A stretch of DNA of 64,000 nt from Erinaceus europaeus. Its lineage: Eukaryota; Chordata; Mammalia; Eulipotyphla; Erinaceidae. This document shows positions 35,556 to 64,000 of the stretch, piece after piece. A program made the translations under genes and the position numbers. The stretch is taken from NCBI RefSeq assembly GCF_950295315.1, contig NC_080171.1:95202470-95266469 (forward strand). The letters are read 5' to 3'. How positions within the stretch are numbered: the stretch's first letter is position 1; each line of letters begins with the position of its first letter. The notes under the pieces were generated by a model that was not told where the DNA came from, ran no database searches, and worked only from the letters and a program-made list of their open reading frames with translations.

Positions 35556-35905
35556 GGGGCCCGGGCAGTAGCGGAGCGGGTCAAGTGCACATGGAAGCGC
35601 AGGGACCGGCGTAAGGATCCTGGTTCAAGCCCCCAGCTCCCCACCTGCAGGGGGCTCGCTTCACAAGCAGTGTCTATCTTTCTCTCTGTCTTCCCTTCCT
35701 CTCTAGATTTCTCTCTGTCCTATCCAACAACAATGAAAGCAGTAACAACAATAGTAATAACAACAAAAAATGATAAACAACAAAGGCAACAAAAGAGAAA
35801 AAAAATAGCCTCCAGGAGCAGTGGATTCGTGGTGCAGCCACGGAGCCCCAGCAATAAACCTGGAGGCAAGGAAGAAAGAAAAAAAGAAAGAAAGGAAGGA
35901 AAAAG
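35556..35905 (+). repeat. SINE, long-tail type
   Basis: GGGGCCCGGGCAGTAGCGG head, GCCTCCAGGAGCAGTGGATT tail and an AAGAAAG expansion. A second tail-only remnant follows at about 35921-35980. Confidence 0.88.
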
Positions 35906-35984
35906 AAACAAAAAGAAGAAAAATGGCTGCTGGGAGTGCTGAATTGGTCATACAGGCACTGAGCCCCATTAAAAAAAAATAATA

Positions 35985-36274
35985 GGGAGTCGGGTGGTAG
36001 TGCAGCAGGTTAAGTGCACATGGTGCAAAGCGCAAAGACCGGCTGAAGGATCCCGGTTCAAACCCCTTACTCCCCACCTGCAGTGGAGTCGCTTCACAGG
36101 TGGTGAAGCAGGTCTGCAGGTGTCTGTCTTTCTCTCCCCCTCTGTCTTCCCCTCCTCTCTCCATTTCTCTCTGTCCTATCTTACAACGACGACATCAATA
36201 ACAACAATAATAACCACAACAATAATGAAAAAAACAAGGGCAACAAAAGGGAAAATAAATATTAAAAAAATAAC
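35985..36274 (+). repeat. ERI-type SINE
   Basis: Full-length copy. The duplication AAAATAATA is at 35976-35984 and 36275-36283. Confidence 0.92.
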
Positions 36275-36624
36275 AAAATAATAAACCTCTGTGTGTGTGT
36301 TTGTGTGCGCACACACACAGTTGGGAGTGGGAGTGGGAGAGTGGGGTCATGATACAGTTGAGAGTTGCTGCATTGCTGCCACTGTCATGACCCTAACAGG
36401 TGAAATACTATGGGCACTGAGACAGTAGTGGCCCCAGATTATGAAAAGGTGGGGGCCACTGAAATGGACCCCATGGATGCAAAGACAGCAACAATAGAGA
36501 GAGGGTGGCTTATGTTACTGACGTAAGCATACATGTGAAAGGCACAAACAGTGACTGTGTGGATTACAATCAACAAGTGGTCCTGGTAACACAAATATGG
36601 TATAAATCTGGTCCTAAAGTGTAG

Positions 36625-36970
36625 TCAGATTAGAGACGCCTTCTGGGCTCCACATCTGAAGTCCTGAAGCCTCTCCAGTGAGGAACTGGGACCTTTGCTC
36701 AGAGGAAGAGACCCCTGCCTCCCTGCCTCCTTCCCTGTGGGTGGCAGCTGTGAGGACTCTCCAGGACAGCTCTGCTATTTGTCAGCCAACTGACTCTTCA
36801 GCCCAAGTGACTCTTTCCCCTCCCTCCTGCCTTTCTTGCTAACTGAATTATCGGCCCTTATTGCTGTCATGTGGACTCTCCCTAATTAAATCATATTGTG
36901 ACGATAGGCAATTGGCTTCAGTCATAAAGTGAAACCTTTCACTTAGAGGCAGAAGTTAGTACTCTTGGGA
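36625..36970. repeat. Inverted duplication, left arm
   Basis: The reverse complement aligns along its length with 39193-39530. Shared blocks are AAGTGAAAGGTTTCACTTTA, CCAATTGCCTAT, CTGGAGAGTC/TACC, CACTGGAGAGGCTTCAG and CATCTCTAAT. Identity is roughly 75-80 percent by eye with small indels. It contains CTAATTAAATC and CAATTG motifs. It is not a family I recognise. Confidence 0.8.
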
Positions 36971-37324
36971 CTCAAACTATATATTAGAGGAGAAGGGAGG
37001 GGGAGAAGCTGATGGTGTGGATCCACATCTGTGTGTGTGTGTATGGGGGGGACAAGCAGGGATCTGGAGGACGAGGGGAGGGGATTAGTTTCAGGAGTCT
37101 AAACTTGATCTGGGACCAGCTGTGTCACTGTAAAGAGACTATCAGGGTGTAGGAAAGTCCCTCTGGTAGTCAGTGTTGAACACAGTGGCTTTCTGGGCAC
37201 TGTTTTTGAAAATGTTTGGGGGTGCTTTCATTGCTCCTGCTGGTGTGTGGGGGGCAGAGTATTTAGGGGGTGAGGTCAGGATGCTGCATGTGGAGGGCAA
37301 ACCCACCCAATAAAGAATGCCTGT

Positions 37325-37600
37325 AGGGAGTTGGGAGGTAGCGCAGCGAGCGGGTTAAGCGCAGGTGGCGCAAAGTACAAGGACAGGCGTAAGGACCCCG
37401 GTTCGAGCCCCCGGCTCCCCACCTGCAGGGGAGTCGCTTCACAGGCGGTGAAGCAGGTCTGCAGGTGTCTGTCTTTCTCTCCCCCTCTCTGTCTTCCCTT
37501 CCTCTCTCCATTTCTCTCTGTCCTATCCAACAACAGTAATAACTACAACAATAAAACAACAAGGGCAGCAAAAGGGAATAAATAAATAAGTATTTAAAAA
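37325..37600 (+). repeat. ERI-type SINE
   Basis: The duplication AAAGAATGCCTGT is at 37312-37324 and 37601-37613. The head has a small GCGAGCGG insertion. Confidence 0.93.
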
Positions 37601-37825
37601 AAAGAATGCCTGTGCATTGCTAGGCATTGGCCATCCCACCATATTCACACAGAAGAAAAGCGCCTGCTTGTCAGTGTCTGAGCCGTGAGCCCAGGTCCGT
37701 CTTGAGTACAAACAAAAAGGGTTTTTTTTTTCCCACGAAGGTCCTGAATTTTGACATACACCTAATTTGCCGCCAAGTAAATGGAGGGGATATCTGCTCT
37801 TTATCTTGTTTAGAACCTTTTCTAA

Positions 37826-38274
37826 GGGAATCGGCAGTAGACCAGTGGGTTAAGCACACGTGACACAAAGCACAAGGACCGGCGTTCTGGGTTTGAGCCC
37901 CAGCTCCCTACCTGCAGGGAAGTCGCTTCACAGGCGGTGAAGCAGGTCTGTAGGTGTCTATCTTTCTCTCCCCCTCTCTGTCTTCCCCTCCTCTCCCCAT
38001 TTCTCCCTGTCCTATCTAACAACGATGACATCAACAACAATAACTACAACAACAACAGAAAACAAGGGCAACAAAAAGGGAAAATAAATATTGGGTCCAT
38101 ACTCCCAGAGGGTTAAAGAATAGGTTAAAGAATAAAAGCTATCAGGGGAGGGGATGGGATATGGCAATCTGGTGGTGGGAATTGTGTGAAGTGTACCCCT
38201 CTTATCCTGTGATTTTGTCAATGTTTCATTTTTATAAATAAAAAATTAAAAAAAAATTTTTTAATTAAAAAAAA
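37826..38274 (+). mobile_element. Chimeric SINE-L1 retroposon
   Basis: A full SINE (37826 to about 38092) passes directly into an L1 3' end (GGGTCCATACTCCCAGAGGG ... CTTATCCTGTGATTTTGTCA ... A tail). A single target duplication AGAACCTTTTC (37812-37822 and 38275-38285) encloses both. No duplication separates SINE from L1. Confidence 0.8.
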
Positions 38275-38474
38275 AGAACCTTTTCCAGAGTTGTCACCAG
38301 TTTGAAAAGTTACACATAATGTCAACCCTGCTAGTAGTGTCTGAGCTGCCAATATGGCACGTTCCAGCCAGTGGCTCTGTGTACAGGCACAAGCTTCTTC
38401 TCACTTTGTTCCAGCTTCTAGGATAGTTGCTAAGTGCATTTACAACTCGAAACACCTCTCACCATAGATTTAAC

Positions 38475-38607
38475 CACTCACTTAACTCTTTACATGTGCC
38501 AGGCACTGTTCTAAAGTGGCCCATGAATAATTTACTCACTTAATCCCCATAATAGCTCCATGCAGTAAAGTGCTAAGTACCCTCTCTCTCTCTCTCTCTT
38601 ACACACA

Positions 38608-38639
<32 letters not shown>

Positions 38640-38735
38640 TTTTCTTTCAAATGGAGGCACAGAGAAGTTAAGTGACTTACCCAAGTCACATAGCCGGGAG
38701 GTAGATAGGCCAGGATTTGAACCAGCGTCTTTGTG
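38475..38735 (-). repeat. MIR with CT/CA microsatellite
   Basis: CATGTGCCAGGCACTGTTCT, then a (CT)n(AC)n tract (about 38581-38640), then AAGTTAAGTGACTTACCCAA and AGCCGGGAGGTAGATAGG. Confidence 0.85.
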
Positions 38736-38865
38736 TTTCATCACTGTCCTGTAATAACTATTAACCTACTATTTCAGTTAGGGCATTGGAACAGTCTCCT
38801 TTGGAGGAAATTCTTCGCATGTGTTTGACATTTCACTTGAGGGTAACGAAGGGTCACGCAAACTA

Positions 38866-39010
38866 TTTGTTATGGGGCCTGGAGCTACATCTCCCAGCAC
38901 AACACACACTTTGCCATTTGTGTGGACCCGGGCTCGAGCCTCCAGAACCGCACAGGAGTACCAGGCACAGGGAAACTTCGTGAATAGTGAAGCGAATCTC
39001 CCGGCCACTA
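38866..39010 (+). repeat. Older tRNA-derived SINE
   Basis: GGGGCCTGGAGCTACATCTC head, GGGCTCGAGCCTCCAGAACC B-box region and TTCGTGAATAGTGAAGCG. Confidence 0.6.
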
Positions 39011-39192
39011 GCTTTTACTGCTATCTCCTTCTAAAGCTTCAGAGATAGTGGGTCCCATCCCAAGACCAGGTGCTCTTTCTTTACCAGAAAGAGGACGGCA
39101 AGCAATTTTCCAGGCCGAATGGAGCACTGGAGTTCACCTGAAGGGAGAGGAGCAGAGGGGGAAAGTGTCGTACAAGATCCAGAGCCTGGTGG

Positions 39193-39530
39193 TGCTAACT
39201 ACCACCTCAAAGTGAAAGGTTTCACTTTATAACTCAAACCAATTGCCTATTATCACAACATTTCACTAGGGAGAGTTCCACATTATAGCAATATGGCCTG
39301 AGAATTTCATTAGCAAGAAAGAGAGAAGAGGTGGAAAAGAGTCAGTCACTTGGGCTTGGCAGCCAGCAGGCAGGCTGGATGACAAATGCCAGAGCTGGTC
39401 TGGAGAGTACCAACAGCTGCCATCAACAGGGCATCAGGGAGAGAGGGGCTTCTTCTCCTGAGCTAAGAGTCCTGGCCTCTCACTGGAGAGGCTTCAGAAG
39501 CTCGGATGTGGAACTCAGAAGGCATCTCTA
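39193..39530. repeat. Inverted duplication, right arm
   Basis: Counterpart of 36625-36970. Between the arms (about 2.2 kb) lie two hedgehog SINE insertions, an L1 3' end, a MIR and an older SINE. Confidence 0.8.
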
Positions 39531-39544
39531 ATGACCCAATTGAA

Positions 39545-40340
39545 ATATAGCTTACACAGTAGGACATGTGCCTTGCTATGCAGACAGCCGTGGTTTGAGT
39601 CCCCACACCACACGGGAGTGCCACAGCACCAGGGGAAATTCCAGTTCTGTTGTGTCTCTCCCTCCCTCTCTCTGAAATAAAAATGAAAAAGTTAGGGTGC
39701 TGGTGGTAGCAATCCTGGTAGAGAACACATGTTACCATGCGTAAGGATCCAGGTTCAAGCTCCCAGCCACCACCTTCGGGCAGGGGAGGGGGAAGGCTTC
39801 ACAAGAGGTGGAACAGTGGGTCGGGTGATAGCGCAGCAGGTTAAGTGCACGTGGTGCAAAGCTCAAGGACCGGCATATGGATCCCTGTTCGAGCCCCTGG
39901 CTCCTCACCTGCAAGAGAGTCACTTCACAGGCGGTGAAGCAGGTCTGCAGGTGTCTATCTTTCTCTCCCCCTCTCTGTCTTCCCCTCCTCTCTCCATTTC
40001 TCTCTGTCCTATCCAACAATGAATGACATCAACAACGGTAACAACCACAACAAGGCTACAACAACAAGGACAACATAAGGGGTGAAAAATGGCCTCTAGG
40101 AGCAGTGGATTCATGGTGTGGGCACTGAGCCCCAGCAATAACCCTGGAAGCAAAAAAAAAAAAAAAAAAGAGGTGGAACAGTGCTATGGTATCTCTCTCT
40201 CTCTCTCCATTTCTTTCTCCTTTTCTTCCTCTCCCTCTTTATTTTTTTCTGTCTCTATTAGGAAGGGGGGAAAGATGGGGTGAGGGAGGAGGGAAAAAAT
40301 GACCACTGGGAAGAGTCCAAGCCCCAGCAATAGACCTGGT
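39545..40340 (+). repeat. Two older SINEs, the second split by a young SINE
   Basis: About 39545-39690 is one remnant. About 39695-39817 plus 40183-40340 is a second, interrupted by the SINE at 39818-40167. Confidence 0.75.
39818..40167 (+). repeat. SINE, long-tail type
   Basis: The duplication AAGAGGTGGAACAGT is at 39803-39817 and 40168-40182. Complete with head, body, GGCCTCTAGGAGCAGTGG tail and A tract. Confidence 0.94.
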
Positions 40341-40405
40341 GGCAACTGGAAAAAGTCAGCCTGGGACTAGTAATAATGTGAATGCCTGAGAGCCCAATGC
40401 TGCAA

Positions 40406-40437
<32 letters not shown>
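40406..40437. repeat. CA microsatellite
   Basis: Uninterrupted CA dinucleotides. Confidence 0.95.
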
Positions 40438-40439
<2 letters not shown>

Positions 40440-41399
40440 CTCTACACAGCCCCACTCAATGCCTAAATTTATACCATAGCTGAAGGTTGTGTTGTTAGGC
40501 CCACCTGCTCATTTTGATTCAGGCATGGCCCCTCGCCCCCCTGGCTCTATCTCTGCTCATGCCTTCCACGCGTCTGCTTGTGTCTGTAATATCAGTCACC
40601 CTCTTCAATTACCTAGTCTCTGTATCCACAGGGTGCTACTCCATCTCTGGGGCCTCTGTCATTTCACCAACTGGGGCCTTTACAGTTGACAGTACACACA
40701 GCAGCATTTCCACCCCTCAGGATCACGACTGTGTCAGTATATGTAACAGAAGGACCAGAGTCAGGTAGACCCAGGCTCAAGTCCCCTTCCTCCCCACTAG
40801 GAATCCCAGCTGCTTTGGTCCCTCAGTTTCCCTAGCTGCAAAACGATCCTCCAGATCTGGACCTGGGAGTGCGGCAGAACAGTACGCCCTGCCTAACCTT
40901 AGTCCTGCCTGCCAAGTGATTCCCTGGCCTCTTCCTATTTACACCGGGTACCTTCTACCCAGCGGTTTCCTTTCCTCAACCATCCCTCTTTGCCTCCTGC
41001 CCTACTCAGCTCTCGGGACACTTCCAAGTCTGGCCACCAGATGGCGCGTGGCAGTCGCGGGACCCCGGCTGGGGGCGGGGCCTGGATGGTATCGACATGC
41101 GCTTTCCAGGTCTCTGGCCCCTTGGTGAAGGTTGGAATGTTTGTGTCTGGTATCCAGGGACACTCTCCCCAAGCCCTCTACCTCCACCCCGTTTCTGTGG
41201 AGCCTGGCGTCCTCCACATCCCTTCCTACGGCTGTTCTGGAATCTGAAAGAGAACTCGCAGGACTGTTACAGAGCCTTGAAGCACCAAAAAATCTGAAAG
41301 GTTGTTATTCCCATTTTCCAGATGAGGAAACTGAGGCCCAAAAGAGGAAACTAATTACTGAGGTCACTTACTCATCAGTGACGGTGTTGGGCTCAAACC

Positions 41400-41650
41400 C
41401 CGATCTGGGGGTTGGGCAGTGGCAAACCTGGTTGAGTGCATATGTTAGCATGTATGTGCAAGGACTTGGATTCAAAGCCCCAGCCACTACCTGCAAGGGG
41501 AGAAATTTCATGAATAGTGAAGTGTTGTAGGTCTCTCTCTCTCTTTCCCTTTCCTCTCTCAATTTCTCTGTGTTGATCAAATAAAAGGGGGAGGAAGATG
41601 GTCATTGATAGCAGTGAATTTGTGTCACAGGCATTGAGCCCTGGGGGGGG
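41400..41650 (+). repeat. Older SINE
   Basis: GGGGGTTGGGCAGTGGCAAA head, AAGGACTTGGATTCAAAGCC, and a tail with GCAGTGAATTTGTGTCACAG. A MIR fragment precedes it (about 41300-41365, CCAGATGAGGAAACTGAGGC). Confidence 0.7.
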
Positions 41651-42034
41651 GGGCAGATCTAGCTGTGGGGTTTGGGCTCCCCCCTACCCCCAGAGTGGAG
41701 AAGAGCTTCTCTGTGGGGGAGAAGCTCCCAATATTTGTAAAAGGAAAGAAATCACTGGTCACTTGGGAGAGGGGAGGGCCCCAGAAACCAAGAAGCAACA
41801 TCCATCCCAGAGAGAACACACTGGAGGGTGGACATGAAGTGAGCATGTGCACCAGGGTTCACTAGACCCCAGGGGTCAGCTCTGGGCCCATGGCACCCAC
41901 AGCGCCCAAGTTCATGGTTATTAGTGGGACCAAACAGGATGTGACTCATTCGACTGAAGTCTTCATCCTCTTCCTCCACTGAAGCTGAGCACAGTGGAAG
42001 ACTGGGCCATTACAGTACTTTGGAAATGATTTAT

Positions 42035-42400
42035 TTTATTACTATTATTATTGCTATTATTATTATTTTACCAGAGCACTGCTCAGCTCTGATTTCTGGT
42101 GGTGCTGGGGATTGAATTTGGGACTTCAGAGCCATAGGCATGAAAGTATTTTGTAAGGCCAGGTTGCGATGCACCTGGTTAAGTACACACATTACAGTGA
42201 ACAAGGACCCAGGTTCAAGCCCTTGGTCCCCACTTGCAGGGGGAAAGCTTCACGAGTGGAAAAGCGGGGCTGTAGGTGTCTCTCTGTCTCTCTCCCTCTC
42301 TACCTCTCCCCTCTCAACTTCTCTCTATCCATTAATAAATAAATTTTAAAAAATTTTTAAAAAGAAAGTCTTTTGCATAACCATTAAGCTATATCTCCTG
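42035..42400 (-). repeat. Short SINE split by an older-subfamily SINE
   Basis: About 42035-42150 and 42366-42400 are one minus-strand GATAGCATAATGG-type SINE (complement GCATAACCATTAAGCTAT). It is split by a + SINE (about 42152-42364) with GAAAGTNTTTT on both sides. Confidence 0.75.
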
Positions 42401-43049
42401 CCCTGGAGATGATTTATATTCTTGATCCAGACCTCCTTTCCATTCAAACAACAATCTCTTCTCCAGCCCCGAGGCCTGCCTGGAGCAAGTGACATTAAGT
42501 GCAGCAGGCTAGACAGCAAGAAGGACTTCCCACAGGGGAAAGGGAAAGCTCGCTCAGTTTGGAACAGGATGCCTGGGATAGCAGTGAGGTTTCCGGTGAT
42601 GAGGACAGCAGAGGTGAAGGTATGGGCTCCTGAGGAGAGATGGAAAGGTCTAGGTAAGGCTGGTGGGGGGCTGGTGAGAGTGGAGGGAGACAGAGGCCAA
42701 GCCAGCCAGCTGTGGTGGGAGGAGCGTCTTGGGGTTGTTAGAGGGCATCGAGAAGGGAGAACATCACTGGAGCTGCTGGTGCATTGAATGTGGGGAGGGG
42801 ACTTCAGGGGTGTGTTTTCAGGGCAGGGCAGGAGGTGTGTGGGGGCATGCCTGAGTACTGGGAAAGTACAGGCTGAGTGGAAGGGGCGGGCACTCCTGAT
42901 CAGAGAGGAGTTCTGGGCCATACAGTGAGCAGACATGGGCTGGGGGGCTGGGGAGCTGAGGGGCTGGGGGATGATTAGGGGGCAGGGGAGAGCGGTCCAT
43001 GGTGAGGGAAGATGGGGGAATGTCCGGCAGAGAGGCAGGAGTAGTGTGT

Positions 43050-43548
43050 TTGTTGGGGGGGGGGAGGGTTGAGAGGGAGATAACTGAAAATTTAGGAGTT
43101 GCTGATCTGGTGAGAAGAATAGTTCCACAGAACAGAAATTTCTCCCAGGAGCCTGAGCCAGGATGGGGCTGGAGGGGTGGGGGAGGGGGGAGGGGAGTGA
43201 GGGGGGAATTCAGGTCAGAGAGGTCCAGAGAAAGGGACTCCGGAAGGAGAGGGAAAGAGTGGCGGACACCCCAAACAAGGTCAGATTCTCAGAGGCCCAG
43301 AGGCCTGGTCTGGAGCCCTGGGGCTGGGGCTGGGGCTGGGGACATGGTGGGCCAGACCACTTCCCTGGACTCATCCTTGAGGTGGTGCAGCCTGGGAGGG
43401 CCTGGGTGGAGCAAGGAGGCAGAGGGGCGGGATAGCAGGGAGGGGCCAGGCCTCTGTCCATGGCATTAGTGCTGGTTGGAGGGAGAGGGAGTTGTGGAGC
43501 CAGCCAGGCCGCCCATTCCCACAGCCGGCCCAGCTTAGCATGCTGCCA
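43050..43548 (+). promoter_or_regulatory. CRB2: Putative CRB2 promoter and 5' UTR region
   Basis: The first coding exon is preceded by G-rich DNA without an evident TATA box. There are runs such as GGGGGGGGGGAGGG near 43060, GGGTGGGGGAGGGGGG near 43175, and four tandem GGGGCT/GGGGAC units near 43319-43343. These could bind SP/KLF factors or fold as G-quadruplexes. The transcription start is not defined by the sequence. Placement rests only on proximity to exon 1. Confidence 0.4.
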
Positions 43549-63144
<19,596 letters not shown>

Positions 63145-64000
63145 GTGCGCTACCCAGCCGGGCTGGGAGCCCGCGCGGGGTGAGGATGGGGGTGGGCGTA
63201 CTGGCAAAGTCCAGGAGCCAGACTTTACCACGTGTGAGGACCTAGGTTCCTGCCCCCAGCACCACATGGCAGCACCATGCTCGGAGCCAGGGGAAGCTTC
63301 ATGAATGGTGGAGTGCTGTTGTGGTGTGTCTGAAAATAAAAGAAAGAAAAAAGGAGGGGGGGGGTGCGGGTGGTGGTGCACCGGGTTAAGCGCACATAGT
63401 ATGAAGTGCCAGGATCCCAGTTCAAGCCCCCGGTTCCTTACCTGCGGTGGGAGGGGTCGCTTCACAAGTGGTGAAGCAGGTCTGCATGCGTCTCTCTGTC
63501 TTCCCCTCCTCTCTCGATTTCTCATATTCTAATATATATATGAGGGTGGGGGAATTGCGGTCAGGAAGATGGCTCAACAGGTAAGGGGGCAGCTATATCC
63601 CTTCTCTGTGCCTCCCTGCTCTAGTCTGTAGAATGGGAGGATAGTCCCCTAGAGTTGCCTGGGTAATGCAAGCCACCCAGACAAATGTGAATTTCAGACA
63701 CTCCAAGCTGCTGTTGTGGGTGGAGTTTGGGGGGCCTTCCAGATCACTTTTACAAGAGACTCTTGTGCTATTCCTGCACGCCTACCTTTGAAGCTCTGAG
63801 TCAGGAGTCCAGGCCTTGTTGGAGGGGTTGGGCCTTGGTCAGAAGAGTTACATTCAGTTCCCCCCCCCCCCTTTTTCCCATCACATCGTTGTTGATTGAT
63901 GGTAGGTGGATAGATGGATGGGCCTCAATTACAGAGATGAGGGCACAGTGGCTCGGTTTGCCTGTGGACACCCGTGAGACACTGTTGTAGGGTTGGGGAT
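63145..64000 (+). other. CRB2: CRB2 intron 10, start only
   Basis: From the GTGCGC donor to the window end. Two + SINE copies lie at about 63200-63350 and 63360-63530. I searched for the next CRB2 exon (cysteine-rich EGF sequence, transmembrane helix, ERLI tail) in all three forward frames and did not see it, so the gene continues beyond the right edge. Confidence 0.8.
63200..63530 (+). repeat. Two SINEs in CRB2 intron 10
   Basis: An older copy at about 63200-63350 and an ERI-type copy at about 63360-63530 (GGTGGTGCACCGGGTTAAGC; GTTCAAGCCCCCGGTTCC). Confidence 0.7.

Noticed and set aside
42346..43128. A 260-codon open frame on the - strand just upstream of CRB2
   Set aside because: Low-complexity Pro/Ser/Leu composition from G-rich DNA, overlaps SINE sequence at its 3' end, and has no recognisable domain.
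63145..64000. Possible CRB2 exon 11
   Set aside because: No cysteine-rich EGF coding or membrane helix found with a usable acceptor. The sequence is intronic with SINEs.

Overview
The window is mammalian nuclear DNA, very probably from a hedgehog (Erinaceidae, for example Erinaceus). The first sign is several dozen copies of a tRNA-derived SINE whose head begins GGGAGTCGGGCGGTAGCGCA, carries a B-box-like GGTTCGAGCCCC and ends in AATAAATAAATA; I associate this with the erinaceid ERI-type SINEs. The second sign is L1 sequence with the same lineage-specific 3' end. Ancient mammalian MIR and L2 remnants lie underneath. Genes are sparse, spliced and intron-rich. || Layout: bases 1-43,000 hold no gene I can support. 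They are an intergenic tract of nested repeats: a 5'-truncated L1 (5.2-7.4 kb), a solo class II ERV-type LTR inserted in a MIR (13.6-13.9 kb), a nearly full-length but dead L1 (23.6-30.2 kb) with three SINEs inside it, and many SINEs that mostly have clear target-site duplications. Bases 43,549-63,144 carry ten coding exons of CRB2 (Crumbs homologue 2) on the + strand. The reading frame is intact, all splice sites are GT-AG and the phases are consistent. The window ends inside intron 10, so the last part of the protein (about 155 residues by comparison with the human protein as I recall it: the final EGF repeats, the transmembrane helix and the short cytoplasmic tail) lies beyond the right edge. 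In human, CRB2 sits at 9q33.3 between STRBP and DENND1A, which fits a gene-poor upstream flank. || Function: the only protein-coding gene is CRB2, an apical polarity protein with EGF-like and laminin-G domains. No operon-like cooperation applies here. Possible control elements seen by motif are an RFX X-box palindrome in intron 1, another in the upstream tract, a homeodomain/MYB-type palindrome at 15.97 kb, and G-rich runs just upstream of the start codon. || Observations most worth following: (1) a 340-350 bp diverged inverted duplication (36.6 kb against 39.2-39.5 kb); (2) an unnamed 82-bp retroposon family with an AAG tail, three copies, all in one orientation, whose sense strand reads like the C-terminus of a protein; (3) a SINE-L1 chimera inside a single target-site duplication at 37.8-38.3 kb; (4) the same SINE-in-L1 junction present twice in opposite orientation at 20.4-20.8 and 23.2-23.6 kb. 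Coordinates of old repeats are approximate (about 10-20 bases). All identity estimates are by eye.
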